A stretch of DNA of 59,335 bases from an uncultured Treponema sp. (lineage in GTDB: Bacteria; Spirochaetota; Spirochaetia; Treponematales; Treponemataceae), in contig CALFJF010000034.1 in the NCBI GenBank assembly GCA_937877535.1, positions 1-59,335 of the forward strand, written 5' to 3'. Below are positions 41,016-48,970 of the stretch, one piece after another. The notes below the pieces were generated by a model. The model did no database searches and was not told where the DNA came from. It saw nothing but the letters and a program-made list of their open reading frames with translations. The first letter of the stretch is position 1. Each line of letters starts with the position of its first letter. A program made the translations under genes and the position numbers.

Positions 41016-42305
41016 ATGAACTCGGACGAATTCGATTCAATCACAAAAAAACTTCGAGCGGCGGCAACGGAACTTTCCCTTTTGACGGCTTCTCAAAAAG
41101 AGCGTGCGCTATTTCTTGTTGCCGAGGAAATTCGCAAAAACGCCAAAAAAATCATTTCTGAAAACGCCACAGACCTTTCTCGCGCACGAGATTCAAAAAT
41201 GTCCGAGGCACTTTTGGAGCGACTTTCGCTCGATGAAAAGCGAATCGAAGGAATTGCAAAAAGCGTTGAATCGGTTGCGCACGAGCGAGAAGTTGTTGGC
41301 GAAATTGTTTCGGGATGGAAAACCGCAACGGGGCTTGAAATCCGCGAAGTGCGCGTTCCGCTTGGCGTTATTGCGATTATTTACGAAAGTCGCCCAAACG
41401 TTACGGTTGACGCATTTTGCCTTGCGTTCAAAAGCGGAAACGCGATTTTGCTCCGCGGTTCTAAAAGTGCGCTCAATTCAAATCAGGCTCTTTTTGATGC
41501 AATAAAAACGGGCTTAAAACGTGCGGGAGAAACGCTTTCGCTTTTCTGGCTTTCGGATTCGCTTTCTTTAATGGAGCCGCAAGCCGACCATTCCGACGTT
41601 GACGAAATTTTGAATGCGCGAGGAAAAATCGACTGCGTACTTCCGCGCGGTGGCGCGGCTTTGATTCAGCGCGTCGTTCAAAATGCAAAAGTTCCCGTAA
41701 TCGAAACGGGCGCGGGCGTGTGCCATCTTTTTGTGGACGAAAGCGCGAATCTTGAAAAAGCGGTGCGAATCGCCGAGAACGCAAAAATTCAGCGACCTGG
41801 AGCGTGCAACGCAATCGAGTGCATTTTGGTTCACGAAAAAATCGCAGACGATTTTCTGCCACTTCTCGAAAAAACGATTTGCGACCGCGTGGAATTGAGA
41901 TGCGACGAAAAATCATATCAGATAATTATAAAAAATGCCCGTCATCCTCAAAAAATCGTAAAGGCAACGGAGCGCGATTTTGGATTTGAGTTTCTTGATT
42001 TTGTGTGTGCCGTAAAAATCGTTTCGAGCGTAGAAAACGCGGTCGATTACATAAATGCCGCGTCCACAAAACATTCGGAGGCGATTTGCACAGAAAGCAG
42101 AGCCGCTGCGCGATTTTTTCAATCAAAAGTTGACAGCGCGTGTGTTTACGTGAACGCTTCCACGCGCTTTACGGACGGCGGCGAGTTTGGGTTTGGCGCG
42201 GAAGTTGGAATTAGCACGCAAAAACTCCACGCCAGAGGTCCAATGGGAATCAGCGCACTCACCACCATAAAATTCCTCATCGACGGCGATGGGCAAGTGC
42301 GCTAA
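41016..42305 (+). CDS. proA: Glutamate-5-semialdehyde dehydrogenase
   Basis: 429 residues. PLGVIAIIYESRPNVTVDA, SGNAILLRGSK and the catalytic Cys in IQRPGACNAIE are typical of gamma-glutamyl phosphate reductases. It reduces glutamyl-5-phosphate with NADPH in proline synthesis. proB is not adjacent, which is unusual. It is the second gene of a short operon and is convergent with the pectate lyase gene, only 2 bases apart and with no clear terminator between them. Confidence 0.94.
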   Translation: MNSDEFDSITKKLRAAATELSLLTASQKERALFLVAEEIRKNAKKIISENATDLSRARDSKMSEALLERLSLDEKRIEGIAKSVESVAHEREVVGEIVSGWKTATGLEIREVRVPLGVIAIIYESRPNVTVDAFCLAFKSGNAILLRGSKSALNSNQALFDAIKTGLKRAGETLSLFWLSDSLSLMEPQADHSDVDEILNARGKIDCVLPRGGAALIQRVVQNAKVPVIETGAGVCHLFVDESANLEKAVRIAENAKIQRPGACNAIECILVHEKIADDFLPLLEKTICDRVELRCDEKSYQIIIKNARHPQKIVKATERDFGFEFLDFVCAVKIVSSVENAVDYINAASTKHSEAICTESRAAARFFQSKVDSACVYVNASTRFTDGGEFGFGAEVGISTQKLHARGPMGISALTTIKFLIDGDGQVR

Positions 42306-42307
42306 AA

Positions 42308-43651
42308 TCAGCGAACGTTGTATTTGAGCGTTGCGCCCGCTTGCGCTTTCACGAGTGTTGCCGATTCTTCCGCGCTCAAAAGGTCGTATTCGTATGGAAT
42401 CAAAAACGGCTTTTCATTCACCGCGTGAAGTTCAAATTGCTCCGAGTTTTTTGAATCGAGTTCAGGATTATTTTTGTTCACAAACAATTTTGAAAACGTT
42501 TCGTCTTCAGGTTTTGAAGAATCTGCGTAGCGAAGGATTTTCCCTTTGTGAGAACCGAACGTATTTCCTTCCACAATAAAAAGCGAGCCGATTCCAGGTC
42601 CCAAACTGTAGCCGTGATTTTTTTCCGTTCCTATGTTTTCGTAAACGTTGTTGTACAAATGAACTTGGCAACCGCGGCTTCGCGGCATTCGCTGAACCGT
42701 TCCGTGATAATAATTGTGATGAAACGTAATTTGCCTGTCTTTTGACTCGGTAAATTTGTCGCCAGAACCAATGAGCGTAACTTTGTCGTGATTTGAAAAA
42801 TCGCACCAAGAAATCGTCATGTTGTGAACGGCCTTTACGTCAATCGCGCCGTCGTGATTAAAATTCCTGTCCAAATCCACGCACACTCCGTCAGAAAACG
42901 AGCAATGGTCAATCCAAATGTTCTCTGGAATGAACTCGCTCACATACTCCCCCTTGGCATACGTTCCTTCCACGCTGATTTGGTCGCTCCCCGCCTTTTT
43001 GTCTTTGAATTCTGGAATCAACGTGTCAAAATCCGTGGAACCGTGCGCATCCCAAAATTCCACGTTCCGAATAACGATGTTGTTTGCCGTGTTCGTTGGA
43101 CGCGCTTTTATGCGAAGTCCGCCAAACGCGATTTTTGCGTTTTCAATGCCGAGAATTGTTTTATTTGAGCCGACTTCGTAGACAAAATCCGCGTGGACTT
43201 TTTTGTGCGTTTCAGAATCGAACTCGTCAAAATACGAATGGTCGCTGTCGCTCACGTTTCCGTCGCTCAAATCAACAGTGCCAAAAAGCAAAATCAAAGC
43301 CTCGTCTTCGCTCAATTTTGAAGAATCCACGCTCCCGCTCGAAATGGCATTTGTAAAAGCCTCGCGCTTTTTCTTTTTGTCAGGATACAACTCGTCGTCT
43401 ATGACGATGACGTTTTTTGGATACGAAAGTTCCGCGCAATCAAAAAATCCGCCCGTTTTTTCGATTGTTCCGCTCGGAACGCCTTTGGGAATTTCTTGAA
43501 AAACTTTTTTTATCTCGTCGCTTTCCGATTTTGGAGGTTGAGAAACAATCGGCTCGCTTTTTGCGTTTTTTGATTCCGCAGATTTTTTTTGACAAGAAAA
43601 AAGCAAAACTGCGCAAAAAAAAGCCGCCACGATTTTTTTAAGATATTTCAT
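42308..43651 (-). CDS. Pectate lyase family 1 lipoprotein
   Basis: 447 residues. A signal peptide ends in AVLLFSC, followed by a Lys/Ser-rich linker, so the protein is probably a surface or periplasmic lipoprotein. The beta-helix core has NIWIDHCSFSDG, DGAIDVK with Ca-binding Asp, TISWCDFSNHDK and HHNYYHGTVQRMPRSR with the catalytic Arg region. It cleaves polygalacturonate by beta-elimination. AAGGAG precedes the ATG; it starts 3 bases after the hydrolase gene stop. Confidence 0.9.
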   Translation of the reverse strand: MKYLKKIVAAFFCAVLLFSCQKKSAESKNAKSEPIVSQPPKSESDEIKKVFQEIPKGVPSGTIEKTGGFFDCAELSYPKNVIVIDDELYPDKKKKREAFTNAISSGSVDSSKLSEDEALILLFGTVDLSDGNVSDSDHSYFDEFDSETHKKVHADFVYEVGSNKTILGIENAKIAFGGLRIKARPTNTANNIVIRNVEFWDAHGSTDFDTLIPEFKDKKAGSDQISVEGTYAKGEYVSEFIPENIWIDHCSFSDGVCVDLDRNFNHDGAIDVKAVHNMTISWCDFSNHDKVTLIGSGDKFTESKDRQITFHHNYYHGTVQRMPRSRGCQVHLYNNVYENIGTEKNHGYSLGPGIGSLFIVEGNTFGSHKGKILRYADSSKPEDETFSKLFVNKNNPELDSKNSEQFELHAVNEKPFLIPYEYDLLSAEESATLVKAQAGATLKYNVR

Positions 43652-43654
43652 TTT

Positions 43655-44698
43655 TTACTCCTTTTTTTTGTATTTTTCCAAAAAATCCGAAAGTTCTTCG
43701 CAATACCGCGCCTCGTCCACAAAAAAGGAAATCGCGTGAGGAGCTTCGTCAATCTGCACAAACTTGTATTTTTCCGCCTGCGCGTTCGGCACAAACTCAA
43801 ACGAAGAGCCAGAAACGGCAACAAAAGAGCCAGCCGCCATCATAAAATTTTTTCCCGTCATATCGATTGGAACAAAATCGTCTTTTCCGCCGTGAAAAAA
43901 CAAAATCGGGATTTGCTCTTCACGTTTTTTGTTTTTTTCAATCGCGTCGAGCGTGCTTGCGCCGTCAAACGAAAAATCCGCAAGGTGGCGCGCAAAAAAA
44001 TCGCCAATTTTCATAATAAAATTCGCCGTCGGTAATTTTTTGTCGCGAGAAAGCACTTTCCAAATGATTTCGCGCGGCGTTGTAAAACCGCAATCGGCAA
44101 CAACGCCCCGAACGTTTTTTGGCAAATCCAATTCAAGCGACATCAAAACAGACGCGCAGCCCATTGAAATCCCGTGAAGAAAAAGCGGTTTTTCGTTTCC
44201 AAAAATCTCATTCGATTTTTCTGTCCACGAAAGAACGTCAAACCGCTCTTTTACGCCAAACGTGATGAATTTTCCTTCGCTCGCGCCGTGAGAACGCTGA
44301 AACGGCAAAATCACGTTGTAGCCTGCGTTGTGGTAAAACCGCGCGATTGCCGCAAATTCGCGCACAGGCTCGGAATGATAGCCGTGAATCAAAAGCACCG
44401 TTCCATTTTCTTTTCCTTCTGCGCGAAGCATATACGCAGACAGTTTGAGCGAATCGAACGAATCCACAGAAAGCACTTCTGGTCGGCTGTTCCAAAACCA
44501 CTCTTTTTCTCGCTCGTAGCGCGAAAAATAATCGTCTTCCACAAAATGCTTTTTATTTTGCTCTTCGGTTGGAGGCTCGCATCTTGTAAAAGACGGCACA
44601 AAAACCAAAAGAAAAATGAGCGAAACGTACAAAATAAAAAGTACCGCCGCCGTCAAAATAACGGCACGCGCTTTTTGAAAAATCTTTTTGAATTTCAT
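43655..44698 (-). CDS. Membrane-anchored alpha/beta hydrolase
   Basis: 347 residues with one N-terminal membrane helix (about 12-35). The hydrolase domain shows LLIHGYHSEP (oxyanion strand), HGISMGCAS (nucleophile Ser), the Asp in FFHGGKDDFVP and a late His in EAPHAIS. It resembles the YkfD/YqkD-type serine hydrolases (bem46-like). The substrate is unknown; being in front of a pectate lyase in one operon, an esterase acting on pectin decorations is possible but not shown. Confidence 0.83.
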   Translation of the reverse strand: MKFKKIFQKARAVILTAAVLFILYVSLIFLLVFVPSFTRCEPPTEEQNKKHFVEDDYFSRYEREKEWFWNSRPEVLSVDSFDSLKLSAYMLRAEGKENGTVLLIHGYHSEPVREFAAIARFYHNAGYNVILPFQRSHGASEGKFITFGVKERFDVLSWTEKSNEIFGNEKPLFLHGISMGCASVLMSLELDLPKNVRGVVADCGFTTPREIIWKVLSRDKKLPTANFIMKIGDFFARHLADFSFDGASTLDAIEKNKKREEQIPILFFHGGKDDFVPIDMTGKNFMMAAGSFVAVSGSSFEFVPNAQAEKYKFVQIDEAPHAISFFVDEARYCEELSDFLEKYKKKE

Positions 44699-44716
44699 TT
44701 TAGACCGCGTTCCTTT

Positions 44717-46315
44717 TTACTCCACCGAATAATTTTCGCCGTATTTTACGATTTCAACATTCGGAAAACCATTTTTGACAAGATGGTCACGGAAAAATTC
44801 CTGCGCGTCTTTTTCGCCATGAACCATAAAGATTTTTTTGAGCCTTGACGTGTCAATCGTTTTGAGCCATTTTGTCATCTCTTCGTAGTCGGCGTGTGCG
44901 CTAAACGCATTTATCGTTTCCACATTTGCCTTTACGTCAAATTCATCGCCCATGATTTTTACGACTTTTGCCCCGTCGCGAATTTTTCGTCCAAGCGTAT
45001 TTTCTGCCATATATCCTACAATCAAAATCGTATTCCGTGGGTCTGAAATATTGTTCGCAATGTGATGAACGATGCGTCCGCTTTCGCACATTCCGTCCGC
45101 GCTGATAATGACCATAGGTCCTTCTTTTTCGTTGAGTTTTTTTGACTCGTCAACGCTGTTCACAAAAGTGAGTTGCCCAAAACCAAACGGATTTTTGTGG
45201 TGCTTCAAAAACGCCTCGTGCACTTCTTGGCTGTAACATTCTTGATGAACCTGAAAAATCGAAGTCGCGTTGACCGCCATCGGAGAATCAACGAAAATCG
45301 GAATGGAGGGAATTTTTTTCTGGTCAAAGAGCAAATGAAAATAGTAAACGAGTTCTTGCGTGCGCTCAATCGCAAATGACGGAATGATGATTTTTCCCTT
45401 TTTTTCGATTGCCCGCCTGACGATTTTTCGCAATTCGTCCATGGCAACGCTTGCCAGTTCGTGTTTTCTGTTTCCGTACGTCGATTCCAAAATGATGTAA
45501 TCCATTGGCGGCAATTTTGTGGACGGGTCGCGTATAATCGGCTTTAATTTACGCCCCAAATCGCCCGTGTACAAAATCCGAATCTCGTTTTTTCCTTCTC
45601 TGCGGTCAAATCCGCTCCGTCGCTCTTCGCCTTTGTACGCGGCTTGCTCTTCGGGAGTTGCCCGACGGCGGTCGGTGCTGACTCTTTTTCCGTCTTTTTT
45701 CCAACCAAAAAGTCGCCCCCAAATTGAACTCGCCGCTCTCATTCCGCCCGTCGAAATCGGATTTCCAAAATCGTCGCGCTGACCTTTTATTGTAACAAAT
45801 GCAAACGCGCTTCCTAAAATATGACCCGCGTCAAAATATTCAAGTTCCACGTCGGGCGCAATAAACATTTTGCGATTATACGAAAGCGTTACGATTTGGT
45901 CGGTCGCTTTTACTGCGTCTTTTTCGTCAAAAAGCGGAGTCCAAGAAAATTTTGTACCTTTTTTTTGCGCTTGCTTTCTCAGGTATTCTGCGTCCCGCGC
46001 TTGAATCCTCGCGCTGTCCATCATAATTAAATCGGCAAGGTCGCGCGTTGCGGGAGTTGCGTAAATATTTCCGTTGTAGCCTTTTTTTGTAAGCACCGGA
46101 AGCAATCCCACGTGGTCGTAATGCGCGTGAGTCAAAATGACCGCTTGAATTTTATCAACAGCGATGTCAAACGTACGGTTTTTTTCGTCCGACTCCGCGC
46201 GCTTGCCTTGAAAAGCACCGCAGTCAACCATAAACGCCCGCCCGTCAATCTCAAATATGTGCTTAGAACCAGTAACTTCCTCCGCCGCGCCAAGCGAATA
46301 CAAAAAAACAGCCAT
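44717..46315 (-). CDS. Metallo-beta-lactamase/beta-CASP RNase-like protein
   Basis: 532 residues. HAHYDHVG, FDAGHILGS and TGDLGR are MBL metal motifs; ESTYGNR, FVDSPMA and the C-terminal RMMBL with AFSAHADYEE complete the beta-CASP type. Such proteins process or degrade RNA. About residues 205-245 form an unusual Arg-rich insert (STDRRRATPEEQ, GEERRSGFDRRE) between MBL and beta-CASP parts. GGAGG precedes ATG 46315. A long hairpin with T8 lies in the leader, ending at the ribosome site, so expression is probably attenuated or autoregulated. First gene of the operon with the hydrolase and pectate lyase. Confidence 0.88.
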   Translation of the reverse strand: MAVFLYSLGAAEEVTGSKHIFEIDGRAFMVDCGAFQGKRAESDEKNRTFDIAVDKIQAVILTHAHYDHVGLLPVLTKKGYNGNIYATPATRDLADLIMMDSARIQARDAEYLRKQAQKKGTKFSWTPLFDEKDAVKATDQIVTLSYNRKMFIAPDVELEYFDAGHILGSAFAFVTIKGQRDDFGNPISTGGMRAASSIWGRLFGWKKDGKRVSTDRRRATPEEQAAYKGEERRSGFDRREGKNEIRILYTGDLGRKLKPIIRDPSTKLPPMDYIILESTYGNRKHELASVAMDELRKIVRRAIEKKGKIIIPSFAIERTQELVYYFHLLFDQKKIPSIPIFVDSPMAVNATSIFQVHQECYSQEVHEAFLKHHKNPFGFGQLTFVNSVDESKKLNEKEGPMVIISADGMCESGRIVHHIANNISDPRNTILIVGYMAENTLGRKIRDGAKVVKIMGDEFDVKANVETINAFSAHADYEEMTKWLKTIDTSRLKKIFMVHGEKDAQEFFRDHLVKNGFPNVEIVKYGENYSVE

Positions 46316-46324
46316 AATACCTCC

Positions 46325-46379
46325 AAAAAAAAGACGAGTTCAAAAATCAGTTTCTGAAACTGACGTTTTTGAACACGTC
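46325..46379 (-). terminator. Attenuator hairpin in the RNase leader
   Basis: On the minus strand GACG, GTTCAAAAA and TCAGTTT pair with AAACTGA, TTTTTGAAC and CGTC (46379-46333), with one small bulge, followed at once by eight T (46332-46325) and then GGAGG. The stem is long but AT-rich. Confidence 0.65.
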
Positions 46380-46470
46380 CATTGTATTATGAAACCCAAA
46401 AATTCGCACGTTTATTTGAAGTCTATTTCAAAAGTGCGTTGCCACTTGTAACGCTATCAAAAATCTACAA

Positions 46471-46500
46471 AAAAGCCCGCTAAAACTTTGGCGGGCTTTT
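46471..46500 (-). terminator. Terminator after hsp20
   Basis: AAAAGCCCGC and GCGGGCTTTT form a perfect 10-bp stem; T-runs are present on both sides, so it can act in both directions. Confidence 0.88.
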
Positions 46501-46505
46501 TCATT

Positions 46506-46919
46506 TTACGCGACTTGAATCGCGATTCGCTTTGGTTGCTCTTGCGCTTTTCGCGGAATCTTTATGGAAAGAACTCCATTTTTGAACTCTGCGCGGACAT
46601 TTTCAGAATCAATGTCCTTTGGAAGCGTAAACGAACGGCGGAATTTTGCAGAGCGTCGCTCGCGGAGCAAATATTGCGCGTCGTTTTCCGACGTTTTCTT
46701 TTCGCTCGTTTCCGCTTCTTTTTCGTCAACGGACGCAATCGTAAGAACTTTGTCGTTCAATTCAAGCGAAACGTCATTTTCGGTTTTTCCTGGCAAATCC
46801 ATTTCCAACGTGTACGAATCTTTCTTTTCGATTACATCCACATTTGGCGTAAAAGCGTGCTGATAACCGCAAAATCCGTCGCCATTGAGCCATTCGTTAA
46901 AAAGTGAAAGTGTGTTCAT
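46506..46919 (-). CDS. Hsp20 small heat-shock protein
   Basis: 137 residues. The alpha-crystallin domain spans about 23-125: FTPNVDVIEKKDSYTLEMDLPG at its start, RERRSAKFRRSFTLP in the middle and the FKNGVLSIKIP strand at the end. A short tail with an IAI-type motif (RIAIQVA) allows oligomer formation. It holds unfolding proteins. AGGAGG precedes ATG 46919. No CIRCE element was found upstream; GTCC/GGAC arms near 46960-46975 are too short to call. Confidence 0.92.
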   Translation of the reverse strand: MNTLSLFNEWLNGDGFCGYQHAFTPNVDVIEKKDSYTLEMDLPGKTENDVSLELNDKVLTIASVDEKEAETSEKKTSENDAQYLLRERRSAKFRRSFTLPKDIDSENVRAEFKNGVLSIKIPRKAQEQPKRIAIQVA

Positions 46920-47064
46920 ATTTTTTCCTCCTAAATGGAATTGATTTTATTTTTTTTGTCCGTATCTTGGACACTATAAATAAAGCAGATAGCGTGCCAA
47001 GTTTTGATTTTTTTGACATTTTTGTGTTTGAATCGGAAATCTTCTTTGAAATGCTATTGAGTCG

Positions 47065-47143
47065 GTCATTTTGAGGAAACGAAGAAACCGAAGAATCTTC
47101 TATTTATAATGAAAATAAGATTCTTCGCTCCGCTCTGAATGAC
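47065..47143. repeat. Second dispersed palindrome type (TCATT-TGAG / GAATGAC)
   Basis: GGTCATTTTGAG...CGAAGAATCTT (left) pairs with AAGATTCTTCG...CTGAATGAC (right) around an AT-rich centre. Similar TCATTCTGAG-GAAGAATC elements are common in many genomes. Only one copy is present here. Together with the 27-codon frame at 47170 it fills most of the 46920-47287 gap. Confidence 0.65.
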
Positions 47144-47169
47144 AGAAACAAAAAATCGGAGGAGTTTTT

Positions 47170-47253
47170 ATGTTTGCTTTGAGAAAAAGTGACTCAAAAA
47201 AAGAAAACAAACAAAGCGAATTTGGGTCAGAAATTCCCAAAAACTGCGTATAA
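47170..47253 (+). CDS. Possible 27-residue peptide
   Basis: The frame starts MFALRKSDSKKEN and ends EIPKNCV. It is supported mainly by an excellent GGAGGAG site 5 bases before the ATG. The peptide is charged, with no signal and one Cys at the end. No family was recognised. Confidence 0.35.
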   Translation: MFALRKSDSKKENKQSEFGSEIPKNCV

Positions 47254-47287
47254 CTGAGAGATTTGTGCTATCATAGTGCTAAGGATT

Positions 47288-48781
47288 ATGGTTTTGTTTA
47301 ATTCGTTGGAAAATTCGTTTTACTCGTTTTTTGTTCGTCGCTATCTGGAACCTTTTTCGGTGCGAGAATTAGTGTATGAATTTCGCTCAAATGGAGCAAA
47401 AGTGAGTGCGGAGGAAATCGAGGAACTGCTTGAGGACGACCCAAATATCCTTCCGCTTGAGAAAAAAATGTATTTAACGCGCGCTGGAGCGTTTACGGGA
47501 AGATATTTTTCCATTGTTCCGAGCGCGGAGGAAGTGCGGCAAGGCGTTTTGGTTCCTGGAGACCGCTGCGTTCCGTTTGTTGACGGGGAACAACTTTCTT
47601 GTTTTCTTACGTTTGCCTTTGACGGCACGGCTCTTCCTCAAAAAAAATTTGAAACGGACTGCAATTCCGTTCGAGATTTTTTTACGCTCTTTGGCGACGA
47701 ATTTGCAAATCAATACATCGCGTCAGACCCCGCAAACGCCACGCTTCATATCGAAGAAAACGGTTTTGAACTTCCGCCGCGCCTTTTTTTGACGGGCTTT
47801 GACGTTTCCGCTCTTTTTTCTCGATTCGATTTTCGCGTAGGCGACAGGCTCATCGCGTTTGTAAGGGATTGGGATTTGGGCGTTGTGGAAATTTATCCAT
47901 TGAAACATTTTTTTCAAGAAAAAAAAGAGAACGTTCATTTTAGCGATTACGAACTTGCTCGCTCGTCTTGGTATCAAACGCTCGAAAATGCGCTTTTGGA
48001 AAGTTTTGACCGTTTAGGTCCGTGCGCAAGCATAGACGAGCAGTTGGCAAATGTTTTTTACGAAAATCGCGCAAAATTGTGCGTTCCGCTTTCAGGTTCA
48101 ATCGGAGAGTTTTTGAACCGCTCAACGCGCGTGGGGCTTGAACTGTTTGGCGTGGAAACGCGGCTGTGGAGAGCGGGCGAAACCGTTCCCGCCGAAGTGT
48201 GCGGTTCATTTGACGACTTAATTTTTCCGTTTTACGACCTTCCCGAATCCGTCATTGAATCGTTTATAAAGGACGAGTTTTTTTCGCGCCATTCGTCGTC
48301 TGGACAAAAGGCGACGCTTTCCGACGAAGAGGCTCTCGCTCGGATTCTTCCTGATTTTATTGATTTTACAGATGACGAGTATAATTTTTTCTCGTTGCAA
48401 ATAAAGCATATAAATGCTAAACTGCGAAAATCGTACAATTGGTTTGCAGATTTCGCATACGGAGATTTTAGACATCAAAGTCTCAAAGTCTACGAAAAAG
48501 TCCGCGAATTATTTTTTGAGTTGGATTGCTCCGACGACGAGTTCCGAAAAATGCCCCAAACCGAACTCATAACTCTTTCGCAACTTTTTTCGCATCTTAC
48601 AAACATGATTGAATCGATTGCGGATTTGTGTGGCGAGGAGAACATTGTTTCCAAAGACGACGATTTGGAAACAATGCGCCTTTCTCTTGAGGGAATGGAA
48701 TTCAATTTTGAAGATATACGTCCCATTCTCCTTGACGCATACGAAAAAATCGCGCGTGCAAGGTTTACCGTTGTAAACTAA
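47288..48781 (+). CDS. Protein of unknown function
   Basis: 497 residues, soluble and acidic. The first 75 residues look like a winged-helix-type start (ELVYEFRSNGAKVSAEEIEELLEDDP at about 30-55), as in proteins that carry a small DNA- or RNA-binding module. The rest is not recognised. An extended -10 TGCTATCAT (47266-47274) lies 13 bases before ATG 47288; GTG 47276 is an alternative start. Probably conserved within Treponema. Single gene, followed by palindromic repeats. Confidence 0.72.
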   Translation: MVLFNSLENSFYSFFVRRYLEPFSVRELVYEFRSNGAKVSAEEIEELLEDDPNILPLEKKMYLTRAGAFTGRYFSIVPSAEEVRQGVLVPGDRCVPFVDGEQLSCFLTFAFDGTALPQKKFETDCNSVRDFFTLFGDEFANQYIASDPANATLHIEENGFELPPRLFLTGFDVSALFSRFDFRVGDRLIAFVRDWDLGVVEIYPLKHFFQEKKENVHFSDYELARSSWYQTLENALLESFDRLGPCASIDEQLANVFYENRAKLCVPLSGSIGEFLNRSTRVGLELFGVETRLWRAGETVPAEVCGSFDDLIFPFYDLPESVIESFIKDEFFSRHSSSGQKATLSDEEALARILPDFIDFTDDEYNFFSLQIKHINAKLRKSYNWFADFAYGDFRHQSLKVYEKVRELFFELDCSDDEFRKMPQTELITLSQLFSHLTNMIESIADLCGEENIVSKDDDLETMRLSLEGMEFNFEDIRPILLDAYEKIARARFTVVN

Positions 48782-48815
48782 AATGCAAGGTGGTGTTACA
48801 GAGAGTCTGCTGAGA

Positions 48816-48897
48816 GCGGTGGTTGAGTAGACCGAAGGTCGTATCGAAACCACCGTAGCGTAAGAAGATGGTGGTTTCGACAAGCTCAGGCCACCGC
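48816..48897. repeat. Dispersed palindrome, long and short form
   Basis: 48816-48855 is the long form (nested GACC-GAA-GGTC). 48870-48897 is the short form in the opposite orientation. Both lie between two genes read in the same direction, upstream of tkt. Confidence 0.85.
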
Positions 48898-48970
48898 ATA
48901 TTGCTTACAGGTCAGCATACATTTTGTAACATCTCCAAATGCAAAAATAAAAGAAAACAGGGAGTTTTTT

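Noticed and set aside
46920..47060. CIRCE operator for hsp20
   Set aside because: No TTAGCACTC-N9-GAGTGCTAA is found; the short GTCC/GGAC arms are not enough.
170..48897. CRISPR-like array from the repeated GGTGGTTGAG palindromes
   Set aside because: Copies are scattered over tens of kilobases without regular spacers, and no cas gene is present.
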